Positions 51,288 to 63,490 of a stretch of 64,000 bases of DNA are shown here, piece after piece. Source of the DNA: Pseudomonadota bacterium (GTDB lineage Bacteria; Pseudomonadota; Gammaproteobacteria; Burkholderiales; Burkholderiaceae_C); NCBI GenBank assembly GCA_021808445.1, contig JAKBBP010000005.1:1-64000 (forward strand), given 5' to 3'. The translations under genes and the position numbers were made by a program. The notes under the pieces were generated by a model. That model ran no database searches. It had not been told where the DNA came from and worked only from the letters and a program-made list of their open reading frames with translations. Every line of letters starts with the position of its first letter. The stretch's first letter is position 1.

Positions 51288-51434
51288 ATGGACAGTCTCG
51301 ACTACGAACTCAAGGATTTACGGGACATCGTCATTGGTGCGGCCTTCGGCGCGGAGAGCCCCCGGGAAGGTGTCGCGGCTGCAGGATCCGACCTCGAAGC
51401 CGCGCGCGCGGGCGCCCTGCCCCGCGGCGCCTGA
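51288..51434 (+). CDS. 48-residue acidic small ORF before PAS-GGDEF gene
   Basis: ATG 51288 has AAGGA seven bases upstream and encodes MDSLDYELKDLRDIVIGAAF and on, with an amphipathic first half (DYELKDLRDIVIGAAFG). The stop at 51434 lies 11 bases before the GGDEF gene start. Good ribosome binding site and position support a real small gene, perhaps a partner or a translational lead-in. I do not recognise a family. Confidence 0.5.
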   Translation: MDSLDYELKDLRDIVIGAAFGAESPREGVAAAGSDLEAARAGALPRGA

Positions 51435-51445
51435 GGCGGAACATC

Positions 51446-52435
51446 ATGGATCAGCCGGGCGATCACGAACGCTTGATGCTGGCCCTGGAGGCCGCCGGAC
51501 TGGATCTGTGGGAAAACGACCTGGTGGAGGGCAAGATCACCCGCAAGGTCACCAAGGTCTTCGAGGAACTCGGCTACCGGCCCGAGGAGGGAGTGGAGCT
51601 GGTCGAGGACATCTACGGCATCGTGCACCCGGAGGACGTGGCGCAACTCAAGGCTGCCGTCTTGGCCCACCTTTCGGGCAAGACCCCGCAATACCGCTGT
51701 GAGTTCCGGCTGCGCGCGAAGTCCGGTGCCTGGGTCTGGTATGCCAACTACGGCAAGATCATGGACCGCGACGGCACCCGCCAGGGGCGACGCTTCGTGG
51801 GCGTGACCTTCAGCATCGATGACCGGCGTCGCAAGGAGGCCGAACTCGAGCAGGCCAATGCGCTGCTGCTCGAGCGCAACCGCCAGCTGGCGGAGCTGAA
51901 CCAGACCCTGCAGGCGCTGGCCACGACTGACCCGCTGACGGGTCTGGCCAACCGGCGTCAGCTGTTCGAAGCCGGCGAGCGCGAGGTGCAGCGCGCCCAG
52001 CGCATGGGCCACGCGCTGTCCTTGCTGATCGTGGACATCGATGATTTCAAACTGGTCAATGACACCTGGGGCCACGCCGCAGGCGACCAGGTGATCTGCG
52101 CGGTCGCCGCGACCTGCGCGCGCAGCGTGCGCGGCCAGGTCGATCTGGTCGGGCGCATCGGCGGCGAGGAATTCGCGGTGCTGCTGCCGGAGGTGGACAT
52201 GGACGATGCCAACACCCTGGCGGCACGCCTGTGTCGCTCGGTGCCTGCCTCTCCGGTGCCGCTGGGATCCACCGCGCTGCTGGAACTCACGGTGAGCATC
52301 GGCATCGCCACGCTGAGCCCCGAGGTCGCCACCGTGCATGAACTGCTGCGCCGCGCCGACCAGGCGCTGTACCTGGCCAAGGGCGCCGGCAAGAATTGCG
52401 TGCGCCCGATGCCCCGCGCGGAGCGGGCGGCCTAG
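51446..52435 (+). CDS. Soluble PAS-GGDEF diguanylate cyclase
   Basis: A 329-residue protein with a PAS_3-type domain (LALEAAGLDLWENDLVEGKITRKVTKVFEELGYRPEEGVE, YRCEFRLRAKSGAWVWYANYGKI), a short coiled coil (EAELEQANALLLERNRQLAELNQTLQAL) and a GGDEF domain with ATTDPLTGLANRRQLF, IVDIDDFKLVNDTWGHAAGDQV and active RIGGEEFAVLLPE. The I-site is absent (GQVD instead of RxxD), so product inhibition is likely weak. No membrane segment. ATG 51446 gives the PAS domain at once. The upstream small ORF is probably cotranscribed. Confidence 0.92.
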   Translation: MDQPGDHERLMLALEAAGLDLWENDLVEGKITRKVTKVFEELGYRPEEGVELVEDIYGIVHPEDVAQLKAAVLAHLSGKTPQYRCEFRLRAKSGAWVWYANYGKIMDRDGTRQGRRFVGVTFSIDDRRRKEAELEQANALLLERNRQLAELNQTLQALATTDPLTGLANRRQLFEAGEREVQRAQRMGHALSLLIVDIDDFKLVNDTWGHAAGDQVICAVAATCARSVRGQVDLVGRIGGEEFAVLLPEVDMDDANTLAARLCRSVPASPVPLGSTALLELTVSIGIATLSPEVATVHELLRRADQALYLAKGAGKNCVRPMPRAERAA

Positions 52436-52468
52436 TCAGGCTGTTGAACTACCCCAGGGGGCCGCGCA

Positions 52469-53470
52469 TCAGGGACGCAGCAGGATCTTGGCCGACGTGC
52501 ATCGGCCTGCGGACAGATCGACGAAGGCCTGCTGGCCCTGGGCGAGTTCGCGCTCCTGCACCCAGCCCAGGTCCCCGAAGACGCCTTGGTGCAGCGCGGC
52601 CACCGTGGCACGCAGATCGGCCGTGGTGTAGGTGTAGGTTCCCAGCAGCGTGATCTCCGACAGGGTGAGCCTGCGCATGTCGATCTCGCTGGCCCAGTCC
52701 TGCAGGCCCACGTGCATCACGACGCCGCCGGGTTTCACGGCGGAGATGGCCTGATGGCGCGTGGCCTTGGCGCCGACGGCGTCGATCACGGCATCGAAGC
52801 TGGACTCGGCGACGGCCGCGGCTCGAGGATCGAGGGTGTCGCAGCCCACGTGCCGGGCCACGGCCTCACGCCGCTGCGCGTGGACCTCGGCCACCACCAG
52901 GGCGCGCGCTCCCGCATGGCGCAGCAGCAGCGCGGCCAGCATGCCGATGGCACCGCCACCGATGACCAGCACCCGACATTCGTGCAGGGGTCGGGTCAAG
53001 GCGCGTTGCGTGAGCGCCATGGCGTGCCAGGCCGTCGCGGCCGGCTCGGTCAGCGCGGCCGACGCCGCCGGCATGTCCTGCGGGATCTCGATCAGCGAGG
53101 AAGCCGGGATGCTCATGTACTCGGCGAATGCCCCGGGTCGGGTCATGCCCACCATGGTGCGCTGGCTGCACAGGTTGTTGCGCCCCTGCACGCAGTATTC
53201 GCACTCGCCGCAGGTGATCAGCGGATTGCCCGTGTAGCGTCGGCCGCGGGGGATTCGCGCATGGGCCGAGCGCTCGACCACGCCGACGAATTCGTGCCCC
53301 AGCACCAGGCCCGGCTTGCGCCTGGGATCGTGTCCGTGCCAGGCGTGCAGGTCGGAGCCGCAGATGCCCACGGCCTCGATGCGCAGCACCACTTCCTGAT
53401 CCTCCAGCTCGGGTTCGGGAACATCCTGGAGTCGCAGCTGCTCGGCTTGGGTATAGACAAGGGCTTTCAC
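52469..53470 (-). CDS. Zinc-dependent MDR alcohol/polyol dehydrogenase (HpsP-like)
   Basis: A 333-residue medium-chain dehydrogenase. Catalytic zinc: GICGSDLHAWHG and GLVLGHEFVGVVE; structural zinc: CGECEYCVQGRNNLC. The Rossmann motif is VLVIGGGAIGMLAALLL. Relatives include L-idonate, threonine and sorbitol dehydrogenases. The start is GTG 53470, with GGAG seven bases upstream. It is the last gene of a four-gene minus-strand run with an SDR, a HisD-like dehydrogenase and an MFS transporter; that set resembles hpsOPN-hpsU for dihydroxypropanesulfonate, where the MDR enzyme would interconvert DHPS isomers. Cofactor NAD is likely but not certain. Confidence 0.85.
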   Translation of the reverse strand: MKALVYTQAEQLRLQDVPEPELEDQEVVLRIEAVGICGSDLHAWHGHDPRRKPGLVLGHEFVGVVERSAHARIPRGRRYTGNPLITCGECEYCVQGRNNLCSQRTMVGMTRPGAFAEYMSIPASSLIEIPQDMPAASAALTEPAATAWHAMALTQRALTRPLHECRVLVIGGGAIGMLAALLLRHAGARALVVAEVHAQRREAVARHVGCDTLDPRAAAVAESSFDAVIDAVGAKATRHQAISAVKPGGVVMHVGLQDWASEIDMRRLTLSEITLLGTYTYTTADLRATVAALHQGVFGDLGWVQERELAQGQQAFVDLSAGRCTSAKILLRP

Positions 53471-53504
53471 GATGGGCTCCGGTGGCGGGTGGGACGGGTC
53501 ACAA

Positions 53505-57053
<3,549 letters not shown>

Positions 57054-57103
57054 CATGCCTCCTCCTGGGGTGGTCGGCGCCTCCAGCGCTCTGGACGCCC
57101 CCA

Positions 57104-57123
57104 AAATGGAAGCGCTTACATTT
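57104..57123. promoter_or_regulatory. LacI-type operator O1 before MFS gene
   Basis: AAATGGAAGCGCTTACATTT is a 20-base palindrome with one mismatch pair, the CG-centred form typical of LacI/GalR operators. It lies 48 bases before the MFS start codon (ATG 57056). Confidence 0.75.
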
Positions 57124-57354
57124 CATGCTAGGCGGCGACCGAAGCGCCTGTCAACCAGGGGTTTCCGCGGAGCTCAAGGCTTGCTGCGAGGGGCCATTCC
57201 CCCGATCGCCGGCCTTCACCCCGGCGCATGAACTCGCTCTGCCGCCATGGGAGCACAGCCCTGGTCCGCAGGAGGCAGGCGCACTTCTATACTGGCCTCA
57301 CCCCGTCCTCGCGCCTGTCGTCCCGGGCAGGCTCGGAGCCGGGGAAAGTCCCAA

Positions 57355-57374
57355 AAATGGAACCGCTTGCATTT
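57355..57374. promoter_or_regulatory. LacI-type operator O2 before lacI-family gene
   Basis: AAATGGAACCGCTTGCATTT matches O1 at 18 of 20 positions and lies 31 bases before the regulator start, so the regulator probably represses itself. Centre-to-centre distance to O1 is 251 bases, close to 24 helical turns. The 230 bases between O1 and O2 hold no credible gene. Confidence 0.75.
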
Positions 57375-57405
57375 TTGAGGTCTCCAGCATTCCGCACCCT
57401 TTACG

Positions 57406-58422
57406 ATGGATCGAACCACCCCCAAGCTCAGTGACGTGGCGCGCATGGCGGGCGTATCGGAAGCCACGGCATCTCGCGCGCTGTCGGACTCGCAGCTGGT
57501 GCGCGAGAAGACACGGCTTCGAGTCGCCCAGGCCGCCGAGCTGCTGGGCTATGTCGCGCATGGCGCGGCGCGAGCCCTCGCCTCGCGGCGCAGCGGCACC
57601 ATCGGCGCGGTGATCCCCACGCTGAACAATGCGATCTTCGCCACCTCCGTCAACGCCTTGCAGCAGTCCCTCGCGCAGGCTTCGTACAGCCTGTTCCTGG
57701 CCTCGCACGAATACGACCCGAAGACCGAGCTGGAGGTGGCACGCCGGCTGATCGAGCGCTCGGTCGACGCCCTGGTGCTCGTGGGCACCGACCACGACCC
57801 GGCGCTGTTCGCGATGCTGGAGAAGTTCCGCGTGCCCTACGTGCTGACCTGGGCCATCGACCGCCAGCGCCGCCATCCCTGCATCGGTTTCGACAACCGG
57901 GCCTCGGCCATCGAGGTGGCGCGCCATCTGCTGGACCTCGGGCATCGGCGCTTCGCCATGATCTGCGGCATCGGTGCCCACAACGACCGGGTGCGCGAGC
58001 GCGTGGCCGGCGTGCGAGACGCGCTGCGCTCGCGCGGGCTGCAACTGGGCGAGCAGGACCTGATCGAGAAGCCCTACTCCTTCGCCGCGGGCGGGGAGGC
58101 CATGCGCGAATTCATGCGCCGCCCCCAGCGGCCTACCGCGGTGATCTGCGCCAACGACGTGCATGCCATCGGCGCCCACTTCGCATGCGCGGCGCTGGGC
58201 GTGGAGATTCCCCGCGAGGTGTCCATCACCGGCTTCGACGACATGGAGATCTCCGCGCTACTGCGCCCGGGGCTGACCACCATGCGCGTGCCCAAGGCCG
58301 AGCTCGGGCGGGCCGCGGCGGAGTACCTGCTGGAGCGGCTCAAGGGGCACGAGATCGATGCTCCCGAGCCTCTGCAGGTGGAATGGGTGGAGCGCGGAAC
58401 CACGGCCGCGCCACCCGACTGA
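57406..58422 (+). CDS. LacI-family transcriptional regulator
   Basis: A 338-residue repressor. The N-terminal headpiece is KLSDVARMAGVSEATASRALSDSQLVREKTRLRVAQAAELLGYVAHGAARALASRRSGTIG, with VSEATASRAL as recognition helix and the hinge after it. The periplasmic-binding-like core includes GFDNRASAIEVARHLLDLGHRRFAMI and SITGFDDMEISALLRPGLTTMRVP. It diverges from the MFS-HisD-SDR-MDR run, and identical-style palindromes sit before both, so it should control the cluster with a cluster substrate or intermediate as inducer. Confidence 0.93.
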   Translation: MDRTTPKLSDVARMAGVSEATASRALSDSQLVREKTRLRVAQAAELLGYVAHGAARALASRRSGTIGAVIPTLNNAIFATSVNALQQSLAQASYSLFLASHEYDPKTELEVARRLIERSVDALVLVGTDHDPALFAMLEKFRVPYVLTWAIDRQRRHPCIGFDNRASAIEVARHLLDLGHRRFAMICGIGAHNDRVRERVAGVRDALRSRGLQLGEQDLIEKPYSFAAGGEAMREFMRRPQRPTAVICANDVHAIGAHFACAALGVEIPREVSITGFDDMEISALLRPGLTTMRVPKAELGRAAAEYLLERLKGHEIDAPEPLQVEWVERGTTAAPPD

Positions 58423-58454
58423 GGCGCCTGCAGCGCGCCCCCCTGCCGACCCGA

Positions 58455-59048
58455 CTACTTCGCCGCGCAAGCGCCCGAAGCGGTGACCGAGCCCGCACCG
58501 GCCACCACCGACTGCAGCTGGCCCTTGTCGATCCCTCGCAGCAAGGACGGGGTGGACTGGCCCTTCTTGCAGACCAGCAGGGTCGGCGTGGCGACCTCTC
58601 CGGCGGCCTTGAGGTCGTCCAGGTTGGTGCGCAGCGTGCGGTCGGTCTCGAAACTGGGCTGGGCGACCGGGTAGCCACCCTCTTCGGCCAGCTCGTTGAA
58701 TTGCGCTTCGTTCTTTTCCCAGGCGGCGGCCGGGTTCGCAGCCTGCAGCACGCCGGCGGCGCGGCCTTCGCTGTCGGGTTTCAGGAAGGCCACCAGCACC
58801 ACGCGCACACGCAGCTTGCCGGCCGCGATCAGCGGGGCGCTCTCCCGGCTCAGCTGGTTGCAAAAGCGGCAATTGGGGTCTTCGAAGGCCACGATCAGCG
58901 GCCCCGCGGTGCCTAGCGTGAAGGCCTTGCTCTGCATGGCCTGGCGCGCGAGTCGTGCGGCGACGGCCGCATCCGCGGCGTTTCCGGGCTGCGCGAAGGC
59001 GACTTCGGCGAGGAGCAGGCTGGCGAGCAGGAGCAGGATTCGTTTCAT
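58455..59048 (-). CDS. Periplasmic thioredoxin-fold protein (DsbC/DsbG-like)
   Basis: A 197-residue exported protein: signal peptide MKRILLLLASLLLAEVAFAQ. The active site is AFEDPNCRFCNQLSRE (CRFC), with the DsbC/G-like FEDPNC context, and the cis-proline loop is EVATPTLLVCKKG. A helical insert lies between. It lacks the N-terminal dimerisation domain of DsbC/DsbG, so it is more like the short thioredoxin domains of this group. It likely isomerises or reduces periplasmic disulfides. ATG 59048 is chosen by the signal peptide; no strong ribosome binding site. Convergent with the lacI-family gene. Confidence 0.88.
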   Translation of the reverse strand: MKRILLLLASLLLAEVAFAQPGNAADAAVAARLARQAMQSKAFTLGTAGPLIVAFEDPNCRFCNQLSRESAPLIAAGKLRVRVVLVAFLKPDSEGRAAGVLQAANPAAAWEKNEAQFNELAEEGGYPVAQPSFETDRTLRTNLDDLKAAGEVATPTLLVCKKGQSTPSLLRGIDKGQLQSVVAGAGSVTASGACAAK

Positions 59049-59137
59049 GGGAGGGATCGGAGTTCCTTGACGAAGCGCAAATGATAGGCGTGGCCCCGCG
59101 GATGCGCCCGGACTGCGGGTGGCCCCTGCCGGCCCGC

Positions 59138-60913
59138 TCAGGACAAGCCGAGGCCGGCGGCCCCGCCCCGGCGCAGTTCGATCGCGCCACGCAGGCTGTT
59201 GAGAAACCAGACCCGCTCGGCCCTGCGCAGATGTTCCCGTCGCAGCACCGCCTCCTGCAGGCGCCCCTGGTCCAGCCATTCTCGGCGCAGGCAGCCGTCC
59301 AGCAGCCCGCAGTCCTGCGCCGGCGTGAGCAGGCGGCCTCCGAGTTCCAGCGCCAGGTTGCCGCGGGTGAATTCGGTCAGTTCACCCTGCTCGTTGTGCA
59401 GCAGCACGTCGAACACGCCGGGGTGGGCGGCGGCCGCGCGCTCGTAGACCTCGCGGCGCGTGGTCTTGTGGAACAGCCGGATGTCGTCGCGCGACACGGC
59501 GAATCCGGCCAGCGCGAACAGCGCGGGCCTGCCGTCCAGGCCCTCGGGCAGCGGGCCCAGCCCGGCACGCAGGCTGCCGCGGGAATCCAGCACCAGACGC
59601 AGGCGTGCGCGCCCCCCGGGGGCCCCGGCCGCGCTTCGACGCAGCAGCTCCCTCCAGGCCTGGGGGTCCGCGGGAAAGCCGAAATAGCGCGCCGAAGCCT
59701 CCAGGCGCGCCAGATGCAGTTGCTCGCGCAGCGCCCTGCCCTGCTCCACGCGCAGGGTCTCGATCAACTCGAAGGGGCTGGGATCGCAGCGCAGGAAGCG
59801 CCCCTTGACCAGCACTTCCTGGTATTCGCCCTCGGGCGTGGAGTCCCAGACGATACCGCTGCCCAGTCCGCAGCTGGCACGGCCGGCGCGGGCGTCCACC
59901 GTCACGGTGCGAATGGCCACGTTGAACACCGCATCGCCGCCGGGACGCAGCATCCCCACGGCGCCGCAATAGGCACCGCGCGCCGAGGCCTCGTGCTCGG
60001 CGATCCAGGCCATGGCGCGCACCTTCGGCGCGCCGGTCACCGAACCGCAGGGGAACAGCGCACGAAAAATTTCCTCCAGACCCGTTCCCGGGCGCATGCG
60101 CGCGCTGACCGTGGAGCTCATCTGCCACACCGTGGGATGACGCTCCACCGCGAAGCGCTGCGGCACCTCCACGCCATGGGGCAGCGCCAGGCGCGAGACA
60201 TCGTTGCGCAGCAGGTCGACGATCATCAGGTTCTCGGCACGATCCTTCGCGGACGCGAGCAACTCGTCTCGCAGGCCTTCGTCCTCGCGTGCATGGCGCC
60301 CGCGGGGGCGCGTGCCCTTCATGGGGCGCGTGGTCAGGCACTGTCCGTCGCGGCGGAAGAACAACTCCGGCGAGGCCGAGACGATGCGATGGCGCCCGAG
60401 GTCGAGGTAGGCGCAATAGCCCGCCGGCTGCGCGGCGCTCAGTCGGCGATACAGCTCGACGGCGCAACCCTCGAAACGCGCATGCATGCGCAGCGTGTGG
60501 TTCACCTGGTAGAACTCGCCGCGGTCGATGTCCCGGCGGATCCCGGCCACTTCAGCCTCGTAGCGGGCGCGTCCGATCTCGGGGCGAAGGTCGAGCTCCG
60601 TGTCCTGCGCGAAATCCTGCGTCGCCTGCGCCGAGGCCTCGGCGGCTCGAGGTCGCTCGTGCACCGCGAACCAGGCCAGCGGCAGAGGACCCTTCGGCTG
60701 CACCAGCAGGGCTTCGTCGAAGGCCGGAGCGGCTTCGTAGGCCACCATGCCCACGACCCATGCGCCGGCGTCCGCCTGCTGCTGCGCCGCGCGCAGCACG
60801 CCAGGCACCTCCGCCAGGGATTCGGCCCGCAGCACGGCGCGGGGCTGGCCGAATTCCAGGCGGGTGCGCGCGCCGTGGGCCTCGGCAAAGTCGATGATGG
60901 CGCTGGGGCGCAT
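59138..60913 (-). CDS. pabB: Fused aminodeoxychorismate synthase I and aminodeoxychorismate lyase
   Basis: A 591-residue bifunctional protein for p-aminobenzoate, a folate precursor. The chorismate-binding PabB part (about 1-380) has FYQVNHTLRMHARFEG, SPELFFRRDGQCLTTRPMKGTRPRG (catalytic Lys), AENLMIVDLLRND, FPCGSVTGAPKVRAM and EGEYQEVLVKGRF. The C-terminal PabC-like PLP domain (about 390-591) has the HKTTRREVYE Lys, EFTRGNLALELGG and CGLLDGCLRREWL. This fusion is common in proteobacteria. The glutaminase partner PabA is encoded elsewhere. ATG 60913 opens the family start; the track ORF runs upstream antisense to gor. Confidence 0.92.
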   Translation of the reverse strand: MRPSAIIDFAEAHGARTRLEFGQPRAVLRAESLAEVPGVLRAAQQQADAGAWVVGMVAYEAAPAFDEALLVQPKGPLPLAWFAVHERPRAAEASAQATQDFAQDTELDLRPEIGRARYEAEVAGIRRDIDRGEFYQVNHTLRMHARFEGCAVELYRRLSAAQPAGYCAYLDLGRHRIVSASPELFFRRDGQCLTTRPMKGTRPRGRHAREDEGLRDELLASAKDRAENLMIVDLLRNDVSRLALPHGVEVPQRFAVERHPTVWQMSSTVSARMRPGTGLEEIFRALFPCGSVTGAPKVRAMAWIAEHEASARGAYCGAVGMLRPGGDAVFNVAIRTVTVDARAGRASCGLGSGIVWDSTPEGEYQEVLVKGRFLRCDPSPFELIETLRVEQGRALREQLHLARLEASARYFGFPADPQAWRELLRRSAAGAPGGRARLRLVLDSRGSLRAGLGPLPEGLDGRPALFALAGFAVSRDDIRLFHKTTRREVYERAAAAHPGVFDVLLHNEQGELTEFTRGNLALELGGRLLTPAQDCGLLDGCLRREWLDQGRLQEAVLRREHLRRAERVWFLNSLRGAIELRRGGAAGLGLS

Positions 60914-60945
60914 GCTGGAACCTGGGATTGCGCCCGGCGCAGCGC

Positions 60946-62298
60946 TCAGCGCATGGTCACGAATTCTTCCGCGGCGGTCGGATGGATCGCCACGGTGTCG
61001 TCGAAATCCCGCTTGGTGGCGCCCATCTTCAAGGCCACCGCGAAACCCTGGAGCATTTCGTCCATGCCGTAGCCGATGCCGTGGATGCCCACGATGCGCT
61101 GGCTCGGCCCCTCGCAGACCAGTTTCATGCGCGCCGGCTGGCGCGCATGGGTCACCGCGGTGTACATGGCGGTGAACGAGGACTGGTACACGGTGATGGC
61201 GGCATCCCCGAACTCGGCTCGCGCCTCGGCCTCGCTCAGGCCCACCGTGCCGATCGGCGGGTGGCTGAACACCACGGTGGGCACGTTGCGATAGTCCAGG
61301 CGCTCGTCGGGCCTGGCGTTGAACAGGCGCTCCGACAGGCGTCGGCCGGCCGCCACCGCCACGGGGGTGAGCGCCAGCCTGCCGGTCACGTCGCCCACCG
61401 CGTGGATTCCCGGCACATTGGTGTCCTGGAAGTCGTCGACCAGCACATGTCCGGCGGCGTCGGTGGCCACTCCGGCGGCCTCTAGACGCAGCGGGGCGGT
61501 GTGGGGACGGCGCCCCACGGCCCAGATCAGACAGTCGGTGTCGTGACTGCGCCCGTCCTCGAGCTGGAGCTCCAGGCTGCCATCGGGCTTGCGGCGCACG
61601 GCCTTGGGCACGGCGTGCGCATGCAAGGTGGGCCCCTCGGCCTGCATGACATCGACCAGGGTCTGGCCCAGCATCGGGTCGAAATGCCGCAGCGGTGCTT
61701 CGTGGCGCACGAACAGGTGGGCCTGCGAGCCCAGCGCGTTGAGCACTCCCGCCAGCTCCACGGCGATGTAGCCCGCGCCGACGATGGCGGTACGACGCGG
61801 CAGCTCGCGCAGGGCGAAAAAACCGTCGGAGTCGATGCCGAGCTCGGCACCGGGAATGTCCGGACGGGCGGGGTAGCCGCCGGTGGCCACCAGGATGTGC
61901 GGGGCCGTGTAGCGCTGCCCATCCACGTCCACGGTGCGTGCATCCACGAAGCTGGCGCGCCCGCGGATCAGATCCACCTTGTTGCGCTCCAGCCCCGACA
62001 GGTAGGAGGCGTGGATGCGCTGGATGTAGGCCTCGCGACTGGCCACCAGCGTGGCCCAGTCCAGGCGGGTGCCGTTGGCCTGGAAGCCGTAGCCGGGGCC
62101 GTAGCGCTGGATCGCGTCGGCGATCTGGCCCGCATGCCACATGATCTTCTTGGGCACGCAGCCCACGTTCACGCAGGTGCCGCCGATGGGGCCGGCCTCC
62201 ACCAGCGCACAGCGCTGTCCGTGCATGGCGGCACGGTTGGCCGAGGCGATGCCCCCGCTTCCCCCGCCGATGACCAGGTAGTCGTAGCGCCGGCTCAT
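60946..62298 (-). CDS. gor: Glutathione-disulfide reductase-like flavoprotein
   Basis: A 450-residue class I pyridine nucleotide-disulfide oxidoreductase. FAD motif [20 protein letters not shown], redox cysteines [19 protein letters not shown](P) motif [16 protein letters not shown], second FAD motif [23 protein letters not shown] and the catalytic His-Glu in [14 protein letters not shown]. The [12 protein letters not shown] form and the end match GorA, which keeps glutathione reduced with NADPH. The NADPH-selecting Arg ([14 protein letters not shown]) is present. ATG 62298 overlaps the RidA stop (ATGA). Confidence 0.93.
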   Translation of the reverse strand: MSRRYDYLVIGGGSGGIASANRAAMHGQRCALVEAGPIGGTCVNVGCVPKKIMWHAGQIADAIQRYGPGYGFQANGTRLDWATLVASREAYIQRIHASYLSGLERNKVDLIRGRASFVDARTVDVDGQRYTAPHILVATGGYPARPDIPGAELGIDSDGFFALRELPRRTAIVGAGYIAVELAGVLNALGSQAHLFVRHEAPLRHFDPMLGQTLVDVMQAEGPTLHAHAVPKAVRRKPDGSLELQLEDGRSHDTDCLIWAVGRRPHTAPLRLEAAGVATDAAGHVLVDDFQDTNVPGIHAVGDVTGRLALTPVAVAAGRRLSERLFNARPDERLDYRNVPTVVFSHPPIGTVGLSEAEARAEFGDAAITVYQSSFTAMYTAVTHARQPARMKLVCEGPSQRIVGIHGIGYGMDEMLQGFAVALKMGATKRDFDDTVAIHPTAAEEFVTMR

Positions 62299-62660
62299 CG
62301 CGCCGGCTCCTCGACCTGCAGCGCGGTGACCACGACCTCGATGCGCCAGCGCGGGTCGGCCAGTGCCGCCTGCACCGTGGCGCGCGGGGGCGTCGCCCCC
62401 GGCACCACCCAGGCATCCCAGACCGCGTTCATCGAGGGCAGATCGGCGATGTCCGCCAGGAAGATCTGCACGCTGAGCAAGTGACTCTTGTCGGAGCCGC
62501 ATTGCGCCAGCAGGCGATCGACATGGCCCAGTACCTCGCGGGTCTGCGCCGAGATATCGGCCTCGGGCTGGTTCTCGGGAACCTGCCCGGCCAGGTGGAT
62601 CACGCCATGGGCCACCGCGGCTTCGCTCAGCCGCGGGCCGACATGCAGCCTCCGGATCAT
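62295..62660 (-). CDS. RidA family protein
   Basis: A 121-residue YjgF/YER057c/UK114-type protein: [50 protein letters not shown] and [14 protein letters not shown] with the conserved Arg that binds enamine/imine intermediates. RidA hydrolyses 2-aminoacrylate-type products from PLP enzymes. ATG 62660 ([12 protein letters not shown]) gives the usual family length; ATG 62699 would add 13 unconserved residues. Its stop is coupled to the gor start. Confidence 0.9.
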   Translation of the reverse strand: MIRRLHVGPRLSEAAVAHGVIHLAGQVPENQPEADISAQTREVLGHVDRLLAQCGSDKSHLLSVQIFLADIADLPSMNAVWDAWVVPGATPPRATVQAALADPRWRIEVVVTALQVEEPAR

Positions 62661-62794
62661 GGTGGTCGGGGATGGTGGGGAGCCTAGGGGAGCATTCATT
62701 GTCGCACCCGATGCCCATCGGCGCAGACCCCCTGGAGCATGGCCCCGCGGGCGATGCGCCGCGGCCGCCGGCGCGGCCGCGCTCCGCGCAGGGC

Positions 62795-63178
62795 TCAGTG
62801 CCGGGCTGCGTGCCGGGTGCGCAGGGCGGCGTCCACGTAGCGCTGCAAGGCTCGGTAATCCAGCGGAGTGGCCATGAGGCCGTCGAAGCCCGCTGCGCGA
62901 ATGCAGACCTCGTCCACGGCCCGGACGCGCGCGCCCAGCGCGTGCAGGCGCAGCTCGAAGGTCGCGGGATGGGCCTTGATGCATCGAAGCGCCCACAGGC
63001 TGTCGGCCAGCGGATGCTCCAGGCCCATCAGCACCAGCTCGGGGGCATGGCGCAGCGCCAGCTCCGGGGCGTCGCGCAGTCGACTGCCCTGCACCACCCG
63101 ATGCCCGGCCTGCTGCAGGGTCATGGCCGCGAGCTTGCGCCGCGACGCCTGCGCATCGACCAGAAGAATCGTGCTCAA
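62795..63178 (-). CDS. Degenerate single-domain response-regulator receiver protein
   Basis: A 127-residue CheY-like fold: [28 protein letters not shown], then [20 protein letters not shown], where the phospho-acceptor Asp is replaced by Gly (LMG for LMD), and [19 protein letters not shown], where the Lys before Pro is Thr. The acidic pair is reduced to a single Asp (VDAQ). It cannot be phosphorylated in the standard way. The start is TTG 63178 with GGAGG eight bases upstream. It diverges from an ANTAR response regulator. Confidence 0.8.
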   Translation of the reverse strand: MSTILLVDAQASRRKLAAMTLQQAGHRVVQGSRLRDAPELALRHAPELVLMGLEHPLADSLWALRCIKAHPATFELRLHALGARVRAVDEVCIRAAGFDGLMATPLDYRALQRYVDAALRTRHAARH

Positions 63179-63336
63179 GAATGTCTCCTCCGCGACGGCC
63201 CGTGCTGGGAGCCGATGCGTGAATCAGAGGAGACGGGGGCGAGGTCTCTTCAGGCGATGTCGGTGCGCCGGCATGCGCTACCGGCGGGGTCATGCAGGCG
63301 AAGGCTGGGCCTGCCGGACCTGGCATCGGATGCGGA

Positions 63337-63369
63337 CGCTGGAAATTTACGGTTCTCAAATTTCCAGCG
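63337..63369. repeat. Perfect 12-base inverted repeat in AT-rich spacer
   Basis: CGCTGGAAATTT-acggttctc-AAATTTCCAGCG has twelve-base perfect arms around nine bases. It lies in the 312-base spacer between two divergent regulator genes, at the edge of an AT-rich stretch (63340-63460). No T-tract follows on either side, so it is more likely an operator or RNA structure than a terminator. Confidence 0.85.
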
Positions 63370-63384
63370 ACATCTGGTTTATAT

Positions 63385-63405
63385 ATTCAATTAAACAGAT
63401 TGAAT
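63385..63405. repeat. Second inverted repeat in the same spacer
   Basis: ATTCAAT-taaacag-ATTGAAT has seven-base perfect arms and sits 16 bases after the first repeat. AT-rich elements around it (TTTATATATT, TTAATTTAT) are the best -10 candidates in the spacer. The rest of 63179-63490 holds no credible gene. Confidence 0.65.
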
Positions 63406-63490
63406 GTTAATTTATCCTAAGGAAAATCACACTTTCGGTCAACGTTCTGTTTTTTCCACTCTCTCCGGGCCCTGCTCCGGGCATGCCGTG

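Noticed and set aside
58955-61072. 705-codon plus-strand ORF opposite pabBC
   Set aside because: Antisense shadow, Gln/His/Ala-rich, no domain.
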